A stretch of 64,000 nt of DNA from Limosilactobacillus reuteri (GTDB lineage Bacteria; Bacillota; Bacilli; Lactobacillales; Lactobacillaceae), in assembly GCF_020784725.1 (NCBI RefSeq), contig NZ_JAJGTZ010000039.1, positions 30,658 to 94,657 on the forward strand, written 5' to 3'. The notes under the pieces are model-generated. The model was not told where the DNA came from. It did no database searches and saw nothing but the letters and a program-made list of their open reading frames with translations. A program made the translations under genes and the position numbers. Of the stretch, positions 34,702-42,636 are shown one piece after another; positions within the stretch are counted from its first letter, which is position 1, and each line of letters opens with the position of its first letter.

Positions 34702-34821
34702 ATGCAAAAACTATCAATTCAGCAACTATCTTTAATTAAGGGTGGTGCTATACCCGGTATTAATTATACTGACCATAGTAGTTATGCCAGTTGGATGCTT
34801 AAGAAATTAATAAAGCACTAA
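34702..34821 (+). CDS. Double-glycine-leader signal peptide (bacteriocin-type pheromone precursor)
   Basis: A 39-residue precursor. The leader MQKLSIQQLSLIKGG (15 aa) fits the LSxxxLxxIxGG consensus processed by C39 ABC exporters. The predicted mature peptide has 24 residues, starts AIPGINYTDHSS and ends with the Lys-rich SWMLKKLIKH. AGGAG lies 13 nt before the ATG. It sits 19 bp before an HPK10-type kinase gene and a LytTR regulator, the arrangement of the class II bacteriocin inducing peptides (as in plantaricin systems). It could itself have weak antimicrobial activity. Confidence 0.85.
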   Translation: MQKLSIQQLSLIKGGAIPGINYTDHSSYASWMLKKLIKH

Positions 34822-34840
34822 TCTTATAAGAGGTTATACA

Positions 34841-36103
34841 TTGTCTATTCCAATTCAAATTTTTGCTGCAACAATATCAATACTGTTTGATTATATTTTC
34901 TTTTTCCTACTTATAAAAATAAGACCGACAAAATATGATATCTGCCCCTTGCTCATAATATTTATTATTGTGTTCTTTATTAACGGACTAGGCTATATTG
35001 GATCGTATTTAGTACCATTCTTTGAGGGCAGTTTTCTATATTTAAATTACAAACGAAGGGCATCCAACAAAAAATTGCTAGGTGCTCTTTTAATAACTTT
35101 TATCACATCTATATTGATTGCTTTTTTAGCATTTGTTATCGGTAAATTATTCCTTCTATCAACTAATCAACGTCTTGGAATCAATTTAATATTCTCAATA
35201 ACCATTTTAATTTTCTTTTTCTACTACAATCCAATTAAAAAAATTCAGGAAGGTAATGAAACTCTTAATTTATGGATTTTATTTTACCTTCTTGTCAGCC
35301 TAATCATTGTAGGCTTTATAACTTTCACAACAACGGAAGTAACGCCAGCCTTTATTGTTATCTTTTGCTTACTAGTTCTTCAATGCAGTTTTACAGTCTT
35401 TATATACCGAATTAGTAAACAAATTCAGCAAAAAAAGCTCCAGCTTCAAGAAAAGAAAGACTTATTATTTCTCATTCAAAACCTAGAAGAAAATCAATCG
35501 AAGTTAAGACGATTTAAACATGATTATCAAAACTTACTAAATAGCCTCAAATTAAGTGCCATCCATGGTGATAATCAAGCCTTACTCAATAAATTAGAAA
35601 ACTATTCTCGAGATAACCTTGGTAAAGATTCTCTTTGGCAATTCCAAGACACTAAAAACATTAAAGATGATGTCTTGCGAAGTATCTTTATTAGTAAATT
35701 AAATTCAATTTACCAAAAAGATATTAAATATCATTTTGAATGTTTAACTGAAATTAATGATCTCCCAAATATCGATTTATTTGATTTAATTCGAATAATT
35801 GGAATCGCTTATGATAATGCCCTTGAAGAATGCGAAACCTTAAAAAAGTTAGGAGCACGTACTGTAGAAATCAATTCAATGCTGTATCAAAGTGCCCCTA
35901 ACAAGTTAGAATTTGAAATTAAGAATACTTGTCGAAAGCAGCTTAGCACCAATAAGCTTCATCAAGAAGGAATTACAAATAAGACTAACCATGAGGGACT
36001 TGGATTAGCAACTGTAAAAAAAATAGCTAACAAATACCGTAACGTATACATTGCTTACTCTTCTGATAATGGTTACTTTACATTTACAATTTCAATTGAA
36101 TAG
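34841..36103 (+). CDS. HPK10-family (AgrC/ComD/PlnB-like) peptide-sensing histidine kinase
   Basis: 420 residues: six to seven membrane helices in the first 190, which form the pheromone receptor in relatives, a coiled coil (about residues 190-220), the H box in LRRFKHDYQNLLNSL, and a HATPase with the N box IIGIAYDNALEECE and G box HEGLGLATVKKI. The start codon is TTG with AAGAGG 7 nt upstream. It directly follows the double-glycine peptide gene and precedes the LytTR regulator. Confidence 0.92.
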   Translation: MSIPIQIFAATISILFDYIFFFLLIKIRPTKYDICPLLIIFIIVFFINGLGYIGSYLVPFFEGSFLYLNYKRRASNKKLLGALLITFITSILIAFLAFVIGKLFLLSTNQRLGINLIFSITILIFFFYYNPIKKIQEGNETLNLWILFYLLVSLIIVGFITFTTTEVTPAFIVIFCLLVLQCSFTVFIYRISKQIQQKKLQLQEKKDLLFLIQNLEENQSKLRRFKHDYQNLLNSLKLSAIHGDNQALLNKLENYSRDNLGKDSLWQFQDTKNIKDDVLRSIFISKLNSIYQKDIKYHFECLTEINDLPNIDLFDLIRIIGIAYDNALEECETLKKLGARTVEINSMLYQSAPNKLEFEIKNTCRKQLSTNKLHQEGITNKTNHEGLGLATVKKIANKYRNVYIAYSSDNGYFTFTISIE

Positions 36104-36115
36104 AAAGGAATACTT

Positions 36116-36883
36116 ATGGACTACCATTTACTTGTCTGCGATGATGACAGGACTCAAGCAAAAAATATCGCTACACTACTTAAAATGTCATCAATTATTC
36201 TTGAAGAACAAGATATTCATCCGACCATTGATTTGATTGCAACCGACGCAGAGAGTGTATTAGATTACCTTGAGTTTAATAGTGATTTAAATAATATTAT
36301 TGCCTTTTTAGATATTCAGTTAGATGAAAATTCTAATTCAAAAGGCGGTCTAGATTTAGCTCAAAAGATAAAAACACTTAACGAAAAAGCACAAATAATC
36401 TTTATTACAACGCATGAAGAACTAGCTTTTCTCACCTTTCAACGACGAATTAATCCGTTGGACTATATAACTAAAACTACAAACCAACGAGATTTACAAA
36501 GACGGCTAACCGAAACCCTAGAACTAGCTATAAGGAACCTGAATGAATTTAACTATATTAAAAAAAATACATTCAGTTATAAAGTTGGTACAAGGATTAT
36601 AAATGTAAACTTCAGTAATATCCTTTATATCTCTACTACAAAATTCCCTCATAAATTAAAGATTGTTACATCTAATGGTCAAGGGGAATTCTCAGGTGAT
36701 ATTAAAACAATTGAACAAAATTATCCTCTATTTTTCAAGGCTTCTCAGTCTAGCTTAATTAACTTACAAAATGTTGAAACAATTAATACCAAAAAACGGC
36801 TTATTAAGTTTTCCAACAATGATTATCTTAAGTATTCTAGAAGCAGAGCTAAAGAATTAAATAATCTATATAAATCAAGTTAA
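36116..36883 (+). CDS. LytTR-family response regulator (AgrA/PlnC-like)
   Basis: 255 residues. The receiver has LLVCDDDRTQ, the phospho-Asp in IIAFLDIQLDEN, and a Lys in PLDYITKT. A C-terminal LytTR DNA-binding domain follows (FSYKVGTRIINVNFSNILYI, FKASQSSLINLQNVETIN, RLIKFSNNDYLKYSRSR). It is 12 bp after the kinase gene. Its 3' end overlaps the reading frame of a C39-peptidase remnant, so a bacteriocin exporter once followed it. Confidence 0.92.
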   Translation: MDYHLLVCDDDRTQAKNIATLLKMSSIILEEQDIHPTIDLIATDAESVLDYLEFNSDLNNIIAFLDIQLDENSNSKGGLDLAQKIKTLNEKAQIIFITTHEELAFLTFQRRINPLDYITKTTNQRDLQRRLTETLELAIRNLNEFNYIKKNTFSYKVGTRIINVNFSNILYISTTKFPHKLKIVTSNGQGEFSGDIKTIEQNYPLFFKASQSSLINLQNVETINTKKRLIKFSNNDYLKYSRSRAKELNNLYKSS

Positions 36884-37181
36884 TAAGACTGATTGTAGAT
36901 TAGCAACAGTTCTTCATAATTACGGCTCTAAAATTTCATTAGCAACACTGCGAAAATTTACAAAAACTACTACTGATGGAACTACTGCACTTAGGATTGT
37001 AAAAGCAGCAGAAAAGTTAAAAATGAATGTTGAAGCATATCAAGCAGATGCTAGTTTATTTGATTCAAAAGATGTAATTTATCCTTTTATTGCTCATCTC
37101 ATGAAAAATATAACCTCTCACTCCTTAATTTTGATGGTTTATCCTATAATTAATGTAAGCGTTTCACAACAAGTGATTTAA
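36876..37181 (+). pseudogene. Remnant of a C39-peptidase bacteriocin ABC exporter
   Basis: The frame 36876-37181 reads QVNKTDCRLATVLHNYGSKI, ATLRKFTKTTTDGTTALRIV, KAAEKLKMNVEAYQAD and VIYPFIAHLMKN. This is the N-terminal C39 peptidase domain, with the catalytic Cys in TDC and a PFIAH segment where the catalytic His region starts. It degenerates after that and stops at 37179-37181; no membrane or ATPase domain follows. An intact exporter is about 700 residues. Confidence 0.85.
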
Positions 37182-37204
37182 TTATTTAATTAAGGAGCAA
37201 AATT

Positions 37205-37699
37205 ATGACATTAGGAACTTATCAGCAAGTCAAGGATGCATTAAAAAAATTTGGAATAACTGACTATACTGTGATTGATCACCCTGCTGCTCACACCACC
37301 GAAGAAGCTGATACATATATCGCTGGTCATGAAGGTGTGCGCACTAAAACCATGTTTCTGAAAGGGAAGAAAAAGAATTTCTACATGGTTATTATGGATG
37401 ATAAAAAACCAATGGACTTTCATAAATTCATGGCCCTAACTGGAGCTAAAAGGGTTTCAATGGCCCGACCAGAGTATCTCCAAGAACAGCTCGGTCTAGC
37501 ACCAGGAATTGTTTCTCCATTTGGTTTGCTAAATAATGAAGCTCATAATGTTAAGGTCTATTTTGACAAGGACATTGTCGACGAACCGATTCAGACTTTC
37601 CATCCTAATGAAAATACCCATACAATTTTTATTAAGACGGATGACCTGTTTAAGTTTCTTAAACAGATTGATTTTGAACCAGAAATTATTGATTTGTAA
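37205..37699 (+). CDS. YbaK/ProX-type aminoacyl-tRNA deacylase
   Basis: 164-residue member of the YbaK/ProX editing family, which hydrolyses mischarged tRNA-Pro. The fold signatures are VIDHPAAHTTEEAD, KTMFLKGKKKNFYMVIM and the LGLAPGIVSPFGLLNN motif seen in ProXp-ala-like proteins. RBS AAGGAG is 7 nt before the ATG. Monocistronic, with its own upstream region. Confidence 0.88.
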   Translation: MTLGTYQQVKDALKKFGITDYTVIDHPAAHTTEEADTYIAGHEGVRTKTMFLKGKKKNFYMVIMDDKKPMDFHKFMALTGAKRVSMARPEYLQEQLGLAPGIVSPFGLLNNEAHNVKVYFDKDIVDEPIQTFHPNENTHTIFIKTDDLFKFLKQIDFEPEIIDL

Positions 37700-38057
37700 C
37701 CACCAGTCGATTACTTATCGCGATTAGCTCCCTCTTTTTTGGGGGAAGTTTTTTTGTCTTGTAATGTTCTCACTAATAGCAAATAAGTTCAAGTAAAAAA
37801 CAGAGCCACCTTCAGAAATAAGGTGATCCCCCGTCGGGAAATTACATTGTGACATAACGTACCTATTAGGAATAAGTAACAAGCAATATATAAGTCTATT
37901 TTAAGCTCGTGTTCACTTTTACTAGTTTTCAACTTAAATTCTCCATTTTCATGAACTTAAATTCCTAACTTTTTCGTGTTATTATATCAATAATTCTGCT
38001 TCTCTCTAGTCCCTCAGCCTACTTGATCCTAATTTTATCCCAGGAGATATTACTAAA
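37700..38057. other. Intergenic region with a weak terminator
   Basis: A T-run structure at about 37727-37758 (AGCTCCCTC, T run, GGGGGAAG, T run) probably ends the YbaK transcript. A small CACCTT/AAGGTG hairpin lies near 37808-37825. No ORF remnant or RNA gene was recognised in the rest. Confidence 0.45.
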
Positions 38058-38468
38058 ATGAATAAAATTTATTTCTTATGTACTGGCAATTCTTGTCGCA
38101 GTCAAATGGCGGAAGGCTATGCAAGAATTTTTCTAAAAGACAAGTACGAAATCCAAAGTGCTGGTCTTGAAGCTCATGGCGTTAACCCCCTGGCAATTAA
38201 AGCAATGGCAGAAGATAATGTCGATATTAGTCACCAACATTCTAAAACGATTAACCCTCATTACTTTCAGGCTGCCGATTTAATTGTTACCTTATGCGGT
38301 GATGCTAAAGACCATTGCCCCGTCACCGCTCCCCAAACGCGCAGTATTCATTGGCCCTTGCCAGATCCAGCACAAGCCACCGGAACTCCTGAGCAGCAGC
38401 TGCTAATTTTCCGGCAAGTCCGCGATGAGATTAAGCAGCGGATTTTAGCCTTAGCAAGCAACCCGTAA
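38058..38468 (+). CDS. arsC: Arsenate reductase, thioredoxin-linked LMW-phosphatase type
   Basis: 136 residues. The P-loop LCTGNSCRSQMAEG holds Cys8 and Cys13 with Arg14; LCGDAKDHCP holds Cys80 and Cys87, and the general acid Asp is in PLPDPA. The Cys8/80/87 set is the three-cysteine relay of pI258-type ArsC rather than a protein tyrosine phosphatase. No arsR or arsB gene is adjacent, so the gene is isolated from an ars operon. Confidence 0.9.
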   Translation: MNKIYFLCTGNSCRSQMAEGYARIFLKDKYEIQSAGLEAHGVNPLAIKAMAEDNVDISHQHSKTINPHYFQAADLIVTLCGDAKDHCPVTAPQTRSIHWPLPDPAQATGTPEQQLLIFRQVRDEIKQRILALASNP

Positions 38469-38489
38469 AATTATACTAATATCTAAAAA

Positions 38490-38532
38490 AATGCCTTCTG
38501 AGCAAAACTCATTTGTTTACTCATAAGGCATT
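38490..38532. terminator. Bidirectional terminator
   Basis: AATGCCTTCTGAG (38490-38502) and CTCATAAGGCATT (38520-38532) pair with one mismatch, between convergent arsC and the serine hydrolase gene. Confidence 0.85.
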
Positions 38533-38537
38533 CATCG

Positions 38538-39557
38538 TTATTCCATATAATTATGGAGAATATCATCCGACGTTGCCTTTAATTTTAGATAATCGATATT
38601 ATTAGAGAACAGCATAATCATTCGTTTCGTCTTGTAATCAGCGACAAAGCAACTGTTATATCCAGGAATACTCCCATTTGCGCGAATAACGTCCCCATCA
38701 AAGTAGACTCCACCAAAATAGGCAACTTCTTGATGCTGCGCCTGTTGGTAGTATTCATTAATCATTTTTGGATCTTTCAGCACCTCATTATATACAAACT
38801 TCCAGTAATCATTTGGCGATATAAAAAGGTTCCCTGCTCCAAAGTCTGAGGAGGTCGTTACAGTTACCCGGTGCCAATCAACTGTTGGATCCATAGGTTG
38901 TGGGATTTCTTTTTTTGAAACTTCAGAAAAGTCTTTAATTTGGTGAAGATGGAGCGGTTTAGCAAAGTTTTTTTGAATATATGCATTATAGCTTAAATGT
39001 GCTTGCTTACTAACAATGGCTGCCAATATTTCATAATCAACATCTTGATAATCCCATGTGTGCGTATGATCATACTTGAGATGTTTAAGCATATAAGCGA
39101 TTTGTGCTTTTTGGCCTCTAAGCGGTTCGAAGGGACGATCATTATTAATCAAGCCACTAGTATGGTTCATTAATTCTCGAATTGTAATCTCTTTACTGCC
39201 GTCAATCTGTGGGTAATACTTACTTAGCGAAGTGTCCCAAGCTAATTGCTTTTTTTGTTTTAATTGGTAAACAGCGGTTCCCGTTACAATCTTTTGAAGC
39301 GATGCCGTGGGAAATAGTCGATCCGCCTTTACGATTTGATCTTTATTTGTGGTTTCATTATTCTCAATGACAACTGGCTTCCCATCTTTGCCATTAACTA
39401 GCATCACTCCATTAATATGATGGTTCTTCATATAATCTTGAAGTTGGTGTTGCGTTTGTTTGTCAACTACTTCTGCCTTTACCTTTGATGGCGTGGTCAA
39501 TAAGAAGATGGCAAAGGAACAGAGCGTCAAAAAAATATATAAGTTAACTTTTTTCAT
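38538..39557 (-). CDS. Exported serine hydrolase, beta-lactamase class C family
   Basis: 339 aa from ATG 39557 (GGAAGGG upstream). Signal peptide core LYIFLTLCSFAIFLLTT, then a penicillin-binding-like domain with the SxxK site in TASLQKI, HTSG in LMNHTSGLI and a Tyr in TWDYQDVDYE where the YxN motif is expected. It is probably a D,D-peptidase or esterase rather than a beta-lactamase. The final Asn of YxN is not conserved (YQD), so activity is uncertain. Confidence 0.82.
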   Translation of the reverse strand: MKKVNLYIFLTLCSFAIFLLTTPSKVKAEVVDKQTQHQLQDYMKNHHINGVMLVNGKDGKPVVIENNETTNKDQIVKADRLFPTASLQKIVTGTAVYQLKQKKQLAWDTSLSKYYPQIDGSKEITIRELMNHTSGLINNDRPFEPLRGQKAQIAYMLKHLKYDHTHTWDYQDVDYEILAAIVSKQAHLSYNAYIQKNFAKPLHLHQIKDFSEVSKKEIPQPMDPTVDWHRVTVTTSSDFGAGNLFISPNDYWKFVYNEVLKDPKMINEYYQQAQHQEVAYFGGVYFDGDVIRANGSIPGYNSCFVADYKTKRMIMLFSNNIDYLKLKATSDDILHNYME

Positions 39558-39731
39558 AATTATAAGTATCCCTTCCAGGCATCCATTTTCAAAAAAATAT
39601 CTACCTGTATTATACAAATTTTATGCCTCATCTTACAAAATAGAACAAAAATCTGACTTTTCTTACTGAAACACTTTAAATTCATTCGATTTATGTTAAA
39701 ATTCTAACGTTAATAAATAAAAAACGCAAAA

Positions 39732-39754
39732 ATAGTTCGTAAATAACGAACTTT
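39732..39754 (+). promoter_or_regulatory. Paired inverted PurBox-like sites upstream of hpt
   Basis: AATAACGAACTTT (39742-39754, plus) and its partner on the minus strand (39744-39732) each match the Gram-positive PurBox pattern AWWWCCGAACWWT at 12 of 13 positions. They form the dyad AGTTCGT/ACGAACT with a 5-base gap, 19 bp before the hpt start codon. Confidence 0.6.
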
Positions 39755-39772
39755 ATCCAAGGGAGCGCTAGT

Positions 39773-40312
39773 ATGAATAACGATGTCGAAAAAGTTTTAT
39801 ATACCCAAGATCAAGTCAATCAACGCTTAGATGAACTTGCCAATACCCTTACTGAAAAATATCACGATGAATTTCCAGTTTTAGTTTCCGTAATGACAGG
39901 GGCAATGATTTTCACTAGTGAAATGATGAAGCGCCTTAATTTCAAATTAAATGTTGATTATGTCGATGTTTCTAGTTATAAAGAAAGTTCAGAATCTACT
40001 GGAAAAGTTAATTTAATTCAAGATCTTTCCCACGATATTAAGGATCGGCCCGTTATTATTATGGAAGACATTATTGATACCGGTCATACCTTAAAGTATC
40101 TTACTAAGCTGTTTTCCGATCGTGGCGCTAAGAGTATTGAAATCTGCTCCCTACTTGATAAACCTGACCGTCGTGAAGTTGACGTGGAGGCCAATTACGT
40201 TGGCTTTAAGGTGCCGAATGAATTTATTGTCGGATACGGTCTGGACTTTAATGGGCTTTACCGCAACCTCCCCTTTGTGGGCATATTAAAGCGTTCTATC
40301 TATGAAAAATAA
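39773..40312 (+). CDS. hpt: Hypoxanthine phosphoribosyltransferase
   Basis: Purine salvage enzyme of 179 aa, forming IMP/GMP from hypoxanthine or guanine and PRPP. The PRPP-binding loop VIIMEDIIDTGHTLKYL is plain; VSVMTGAMIF and the C-terminal EFIVGYGLDFNGLYRNLP complete the family pattern. Strong ribosome site AAGGGAG. Not in its usual tilS-ftsH context here, and preceded by PurBox-like sites, suggesting purine-responsive control. Confidence 0.93.
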   Translation: MNNDVEKVLYTQDQVNQRLDELANTLTEKYHDEFPVLVSVMTGAMIFTSEMMKRLNFKLNVDYVDVSSYKESSESTGKVNLIQDLSHDIKDRPVIIMEDIIDTGHTLKYLTKLFSDRGAKSIEICSLLDKPDRREVDVEANYVGFKVPNEFIVGYGLDFNGLYRNLPFVGILKRSIYEK

Positions 40313-40316
40313 TGAA

Positions 40317-40350
40317 GAGGCTGGAGGAAAACTTTAATTCTTTCAGCTTT
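40317..40350 (+). terminator. Terminator after hpt
   Basis: GAGGCTGGAGGA and TCTTTCAGCTTT form a GU-rich stem followed by TTTTT. Confidence 0.65.
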
Positions 40351-40440
40351 CTTTTTGGCTTTAAATACTTAAACGCGATATAGTACAGTTAGATTAATAA
40401 AATTGATAATAAGTGACTTTTGGTAAAGGAGGCGGAATCG

Positions 40441-41118
40441 TTGCTTACGCTTGACTGGTGTTTGCGAATGCTGATGGCGGCACTATGTGGTGGCATTATT
40501 GGCTTTGAACGAAAAAGCAAGGCTAAAATGGCCGGAATTCGTACTCATGCATTAATCGCAGTTGGTGCGGCGATGGTCATGATTATTTCCAAGTATGGTT
40601 TTTTCGATTTACTGAAAGTTACCCACAGTAATTGGAACGTTGATCCATCACGAATTGCCGCACAAGTTGTTAGCGGAATTGGTTTTTTGGGTGCTGGAAC
40701 CATCATTAACCGCCACGATGAAATAATTGATGGCTTAACAACGGCAGCGGGGATCTGGGTGACTGGTGCCATCGGACTTGCCTATGGGAGCGGTTTATAC
40801 AGCATCGGCATTATCGGTACTTGTTGTGTCCTCTTCGCAGAAATTATTGGCAAATACCTTGATCAGTTTGCCTTGAAACAAGGTAAGGGATTTTCTTGTT
40901 TTATTCAGTTAGCAGGAAATACCAATGACCTGCACGCCCTGATTACTCGATTAAACAAAAAGTATTTTAAAATTCCTCTTAAATACTCGATCTATGATTA
41001 TAGCGAGGGAAAAATCGCCTGTCAGCTTTATGGTGAATTAAAATCAGGGGTTAAGTCAGAACATGTCTTTACAGATCTTACTGAACTAGAAAATATTAAA
41101 AGCGTAGAACTAGAATAA
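40441..41118 (+). CDS. MgtC/SapB family membrane protein
   Basis: 225 aa from a TTG start with AAAGGAGG 7 nt upstream. The first about 130 residues hold four to five helices with the family signatures GGIIGFERKSKAKMAGIRTHAL and SGIGFLGAGTII, then a soluble C-terminal domain of about 90 residues. MgtC proteins support growth at low magnesium or acid pH and may modulate ATP synthase; Gram-positive members are poorly defined. Confidence 0.9.
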   Translation: MLTLDWCLRMLMAALCGGIIGFERKSKAKMAGIRTHALIAVGAAMVMIISKYGFFDLLKVTHSNWNVDPSRIAAQVVSGIGFLGAGTIINRHDEIIDGLTTAAGIWVTGAIGLAYGSGLYSIGIIGTCCVLFAEIIGKYLDQFALKQGKGFSCFIQLAGNTNDLHALITRLNKKYFKIPLKYSIYDYSEGKIACQLYGELKSGVKSEHVFTDLTELENIKSVELE

Positions 41119-41187
41119 ACGGATAAAAACTTTTAAAATATCCTATTCAAAAGCAAATTTTAGTGAATTTGACGCTCAATTATTAGT

Positions 41188-41227
41188 AAAAGGCATCAGA
41201 AGTTTAACCAGCTCCTGATGCCTTTTT
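41188..41227 (+). terminator. Terminator after mgtC-like gene
   Basis: AAAAGGCATCAG (41188-41199) and CTGATGCCTTTTT (41215-41227) form a strong stem with a T tail. Confidence 0.9.
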
Positions 41228-41263
41228 GGCGAACGTTTCCAATAAAATGCTTTAGGACATTTC

Positions 41264-41505
41264 CTATTTAACATCCTTATTAAATTGTTGCTGAACATCT
41301 TGACTATTGAGATATTTAGTCAATGGCAGATGTCCAGTAATGGTCACGCAAATTCCAATCATTCGTCCAACTCTCAACGTGAACCTTCGAAAATTCGCCC
41401 GTTGGTAATTGACTAACGACGGTTTGATTTACTTTCTTCCATCTCTGCCAAACCTTTTTAAACTTTTCTTTTAACTCTGCAACTTCTTCTGGTAAATTAT
41501 TTTCT
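41264..41505 (-). pseudogene. Frameshifted gene remnant, family not recognised
   Basis: Minus strand reads NNLPEEVAELKEKFKKVW, VSQLPTGEFSKVHVESWTND, then a frameshift near LRVTITGHLPLTKYLNS before a stop at 41264-41266. No start codon is visible and the frame breaks at least once. It has the look of a decayed soluble, charged protein. Confidence 0.4.
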
Positions 41506-41528
41506 TAGCTCGTGTTTTTTTATCGTTA

Positions 41529-41852
41529 TTAAAATAAATTTAACATCACCATATAAAAGCCAGTTCCAACCAAGATTGATAATGGCATATTTCTTTTCCA
41601 AAGGTGAATAAATAACGTTACTAATCCGGCGACGATTTCTAATAATGCCTTACTAGGCTCACCAAAAGAAATATTTCGATAGCAATAAATTACTAATACT
41701 CCCATGATTGCTGCTGGGAGGAATTTCCCCAGTTCTTCCAAATAAGGTGATAATTCTTTCGACTGGTCAAAAATCAGAAATGGGATAAAACGGGTTGCCA
41801 TCGTGACAACTGCTGCGATTAAAATTGAAATAATTTGTTCAGTTAATGTCAT
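41529..41852 (-). CDS. azlD: AzlD, branched-chain amino acid exporter small subunit
   Basis: 107 residues with three to four helices and the family motif TRFIPFLIFDQS near the N-terminus and LPAAIMGVLVIYCY in the middle. It overlaps azlC by 14 bp, the standard AzlCD pair exporting branched-chain amino acids or their analogues. The pair is divergent from a MocR-type regulator. Confidence 0.92.
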   Translation of the reverse strand: MTLTEQIISILIAAVVTMATRFIPFLIFDQSKELSPYLEELGKFLPAAIMGVLVIYCYRNISFGEPSKALLEIVAGLVTLFIHLWKRNMPLSILVGTGFYMVMLNLF

Positions 41853-42531
41853 TTTTTCTCCTCGTGATTAAGTAATTTAATGAAAACAGCGCGACAAGTG
41901 TTACTAATGTCACTAATAAGAAAGCATTCTTGTTGCAAAATAATAAACAAATAATTGCAAATACTAAACCAATCAGAGCATCACGCTGAGTTCGGACATT
42001 TTTCAACTGTTCTGTAAACAAAACAATAAAGAGCGCCGTCATTACAAAATCTAAACCTGCTAAGTTTAAGTTAATCATTCCTCCAAGGAGACCACCTAAG
42101 CCTGCACCAGCTACCCAACTAAAATAGTTGAACGCGGTTATGTAAAAATAAACATATGAGCGATCAAGGCCATCTGGTACTTTTAACGTTGCATTTAAGG
42201 AAAAAGACTCATCACACATTCCAAAAATAAGAATCGGCTTTAATTTTCCTGTATTTGAATATTTTTTTAACATCGTAATGCCATAAAAAATATGTCGTGA
42301 ATTAACAAGGGCAGTTAAAATGAGAACAGTTAATGGCTGAAAACTTTGGACTAAAAGATTACCAATTACAAATTCAACTGATCCAGCAAAAATGGTAGCG
42401 GCCATTAATAATGGATACAAAAAATTAAAGCCCAGTTTATGCATATATATCCCATAGCTGGCGCCTAAAAATATAAAACCAAGCATTACTGGACTAGTTT
42501 TCTGAAAAGCATAACGTACTTCCTTTCTCAT
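41839..42531 (-). CDS. azlC: AzlC, branched-chain amino acid exporter large subunit
   Basis: 230-residue membrane protein with about seven helices. Family signatures include LGFIFLGASYGIYMHKLGF, TIFAGSVEFVIGNLL and SRHIFYGITML. With AzlD it forms an efflux system for branched-chain amino acids. The promoter region is shared with the divergent MocR gene, a likely regulator. Confidence 0.93.
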   Translation of the reverse strand: MRKEVRYAFQKTSPVMLGFIFLGASYGIYMHKLGFNFLYPLLMAATIFAGSVEFVIGNLLVQSFQPLTVLILTALVNSRHIFYGITMLKKYSNTGKLKPILIFGMCDESFSLNATLKVPDGLDRSYVYFYITAFNYFSWVAGAGLGGLLGGMINLNLAGLDFVMTALFIVLFTEQLKNVRTQRDALIGLVFAIICLLFCNKNAFLLVTLVTLVALFSLNYLITRRKNDIN

Positions 42532-42636
42532 GGATGACTTATCCCTCCTTAAAATAACTTGAATTTATTTTAAACAGGAGTATTTTATCCATACAAGGAA
42601 TTAATTGTATGGATTACAATATTGGAGTGATAAACT

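Noticed and set aside
36116..36236. Short plus-strand frame starting inside the kinase/regulator junction
   Set aside because: It lies in another frame over the LytTR regulator start and has no ribosome site; the regulator frame has clear receiver motifs.
38058..38468. An arsenic resistance operon
   Set aside because: Only arsC is present; neighbours are a deacylase and a serine hydrolase, with no arsR, arsB or arsA.
38538..39557. Beta-lactamase resistance gene
   Set aside because: SxxK and HTSG are present, but YxN is altered and relatives in lactobacilli are peptidases or esterases; resistance is not supported.
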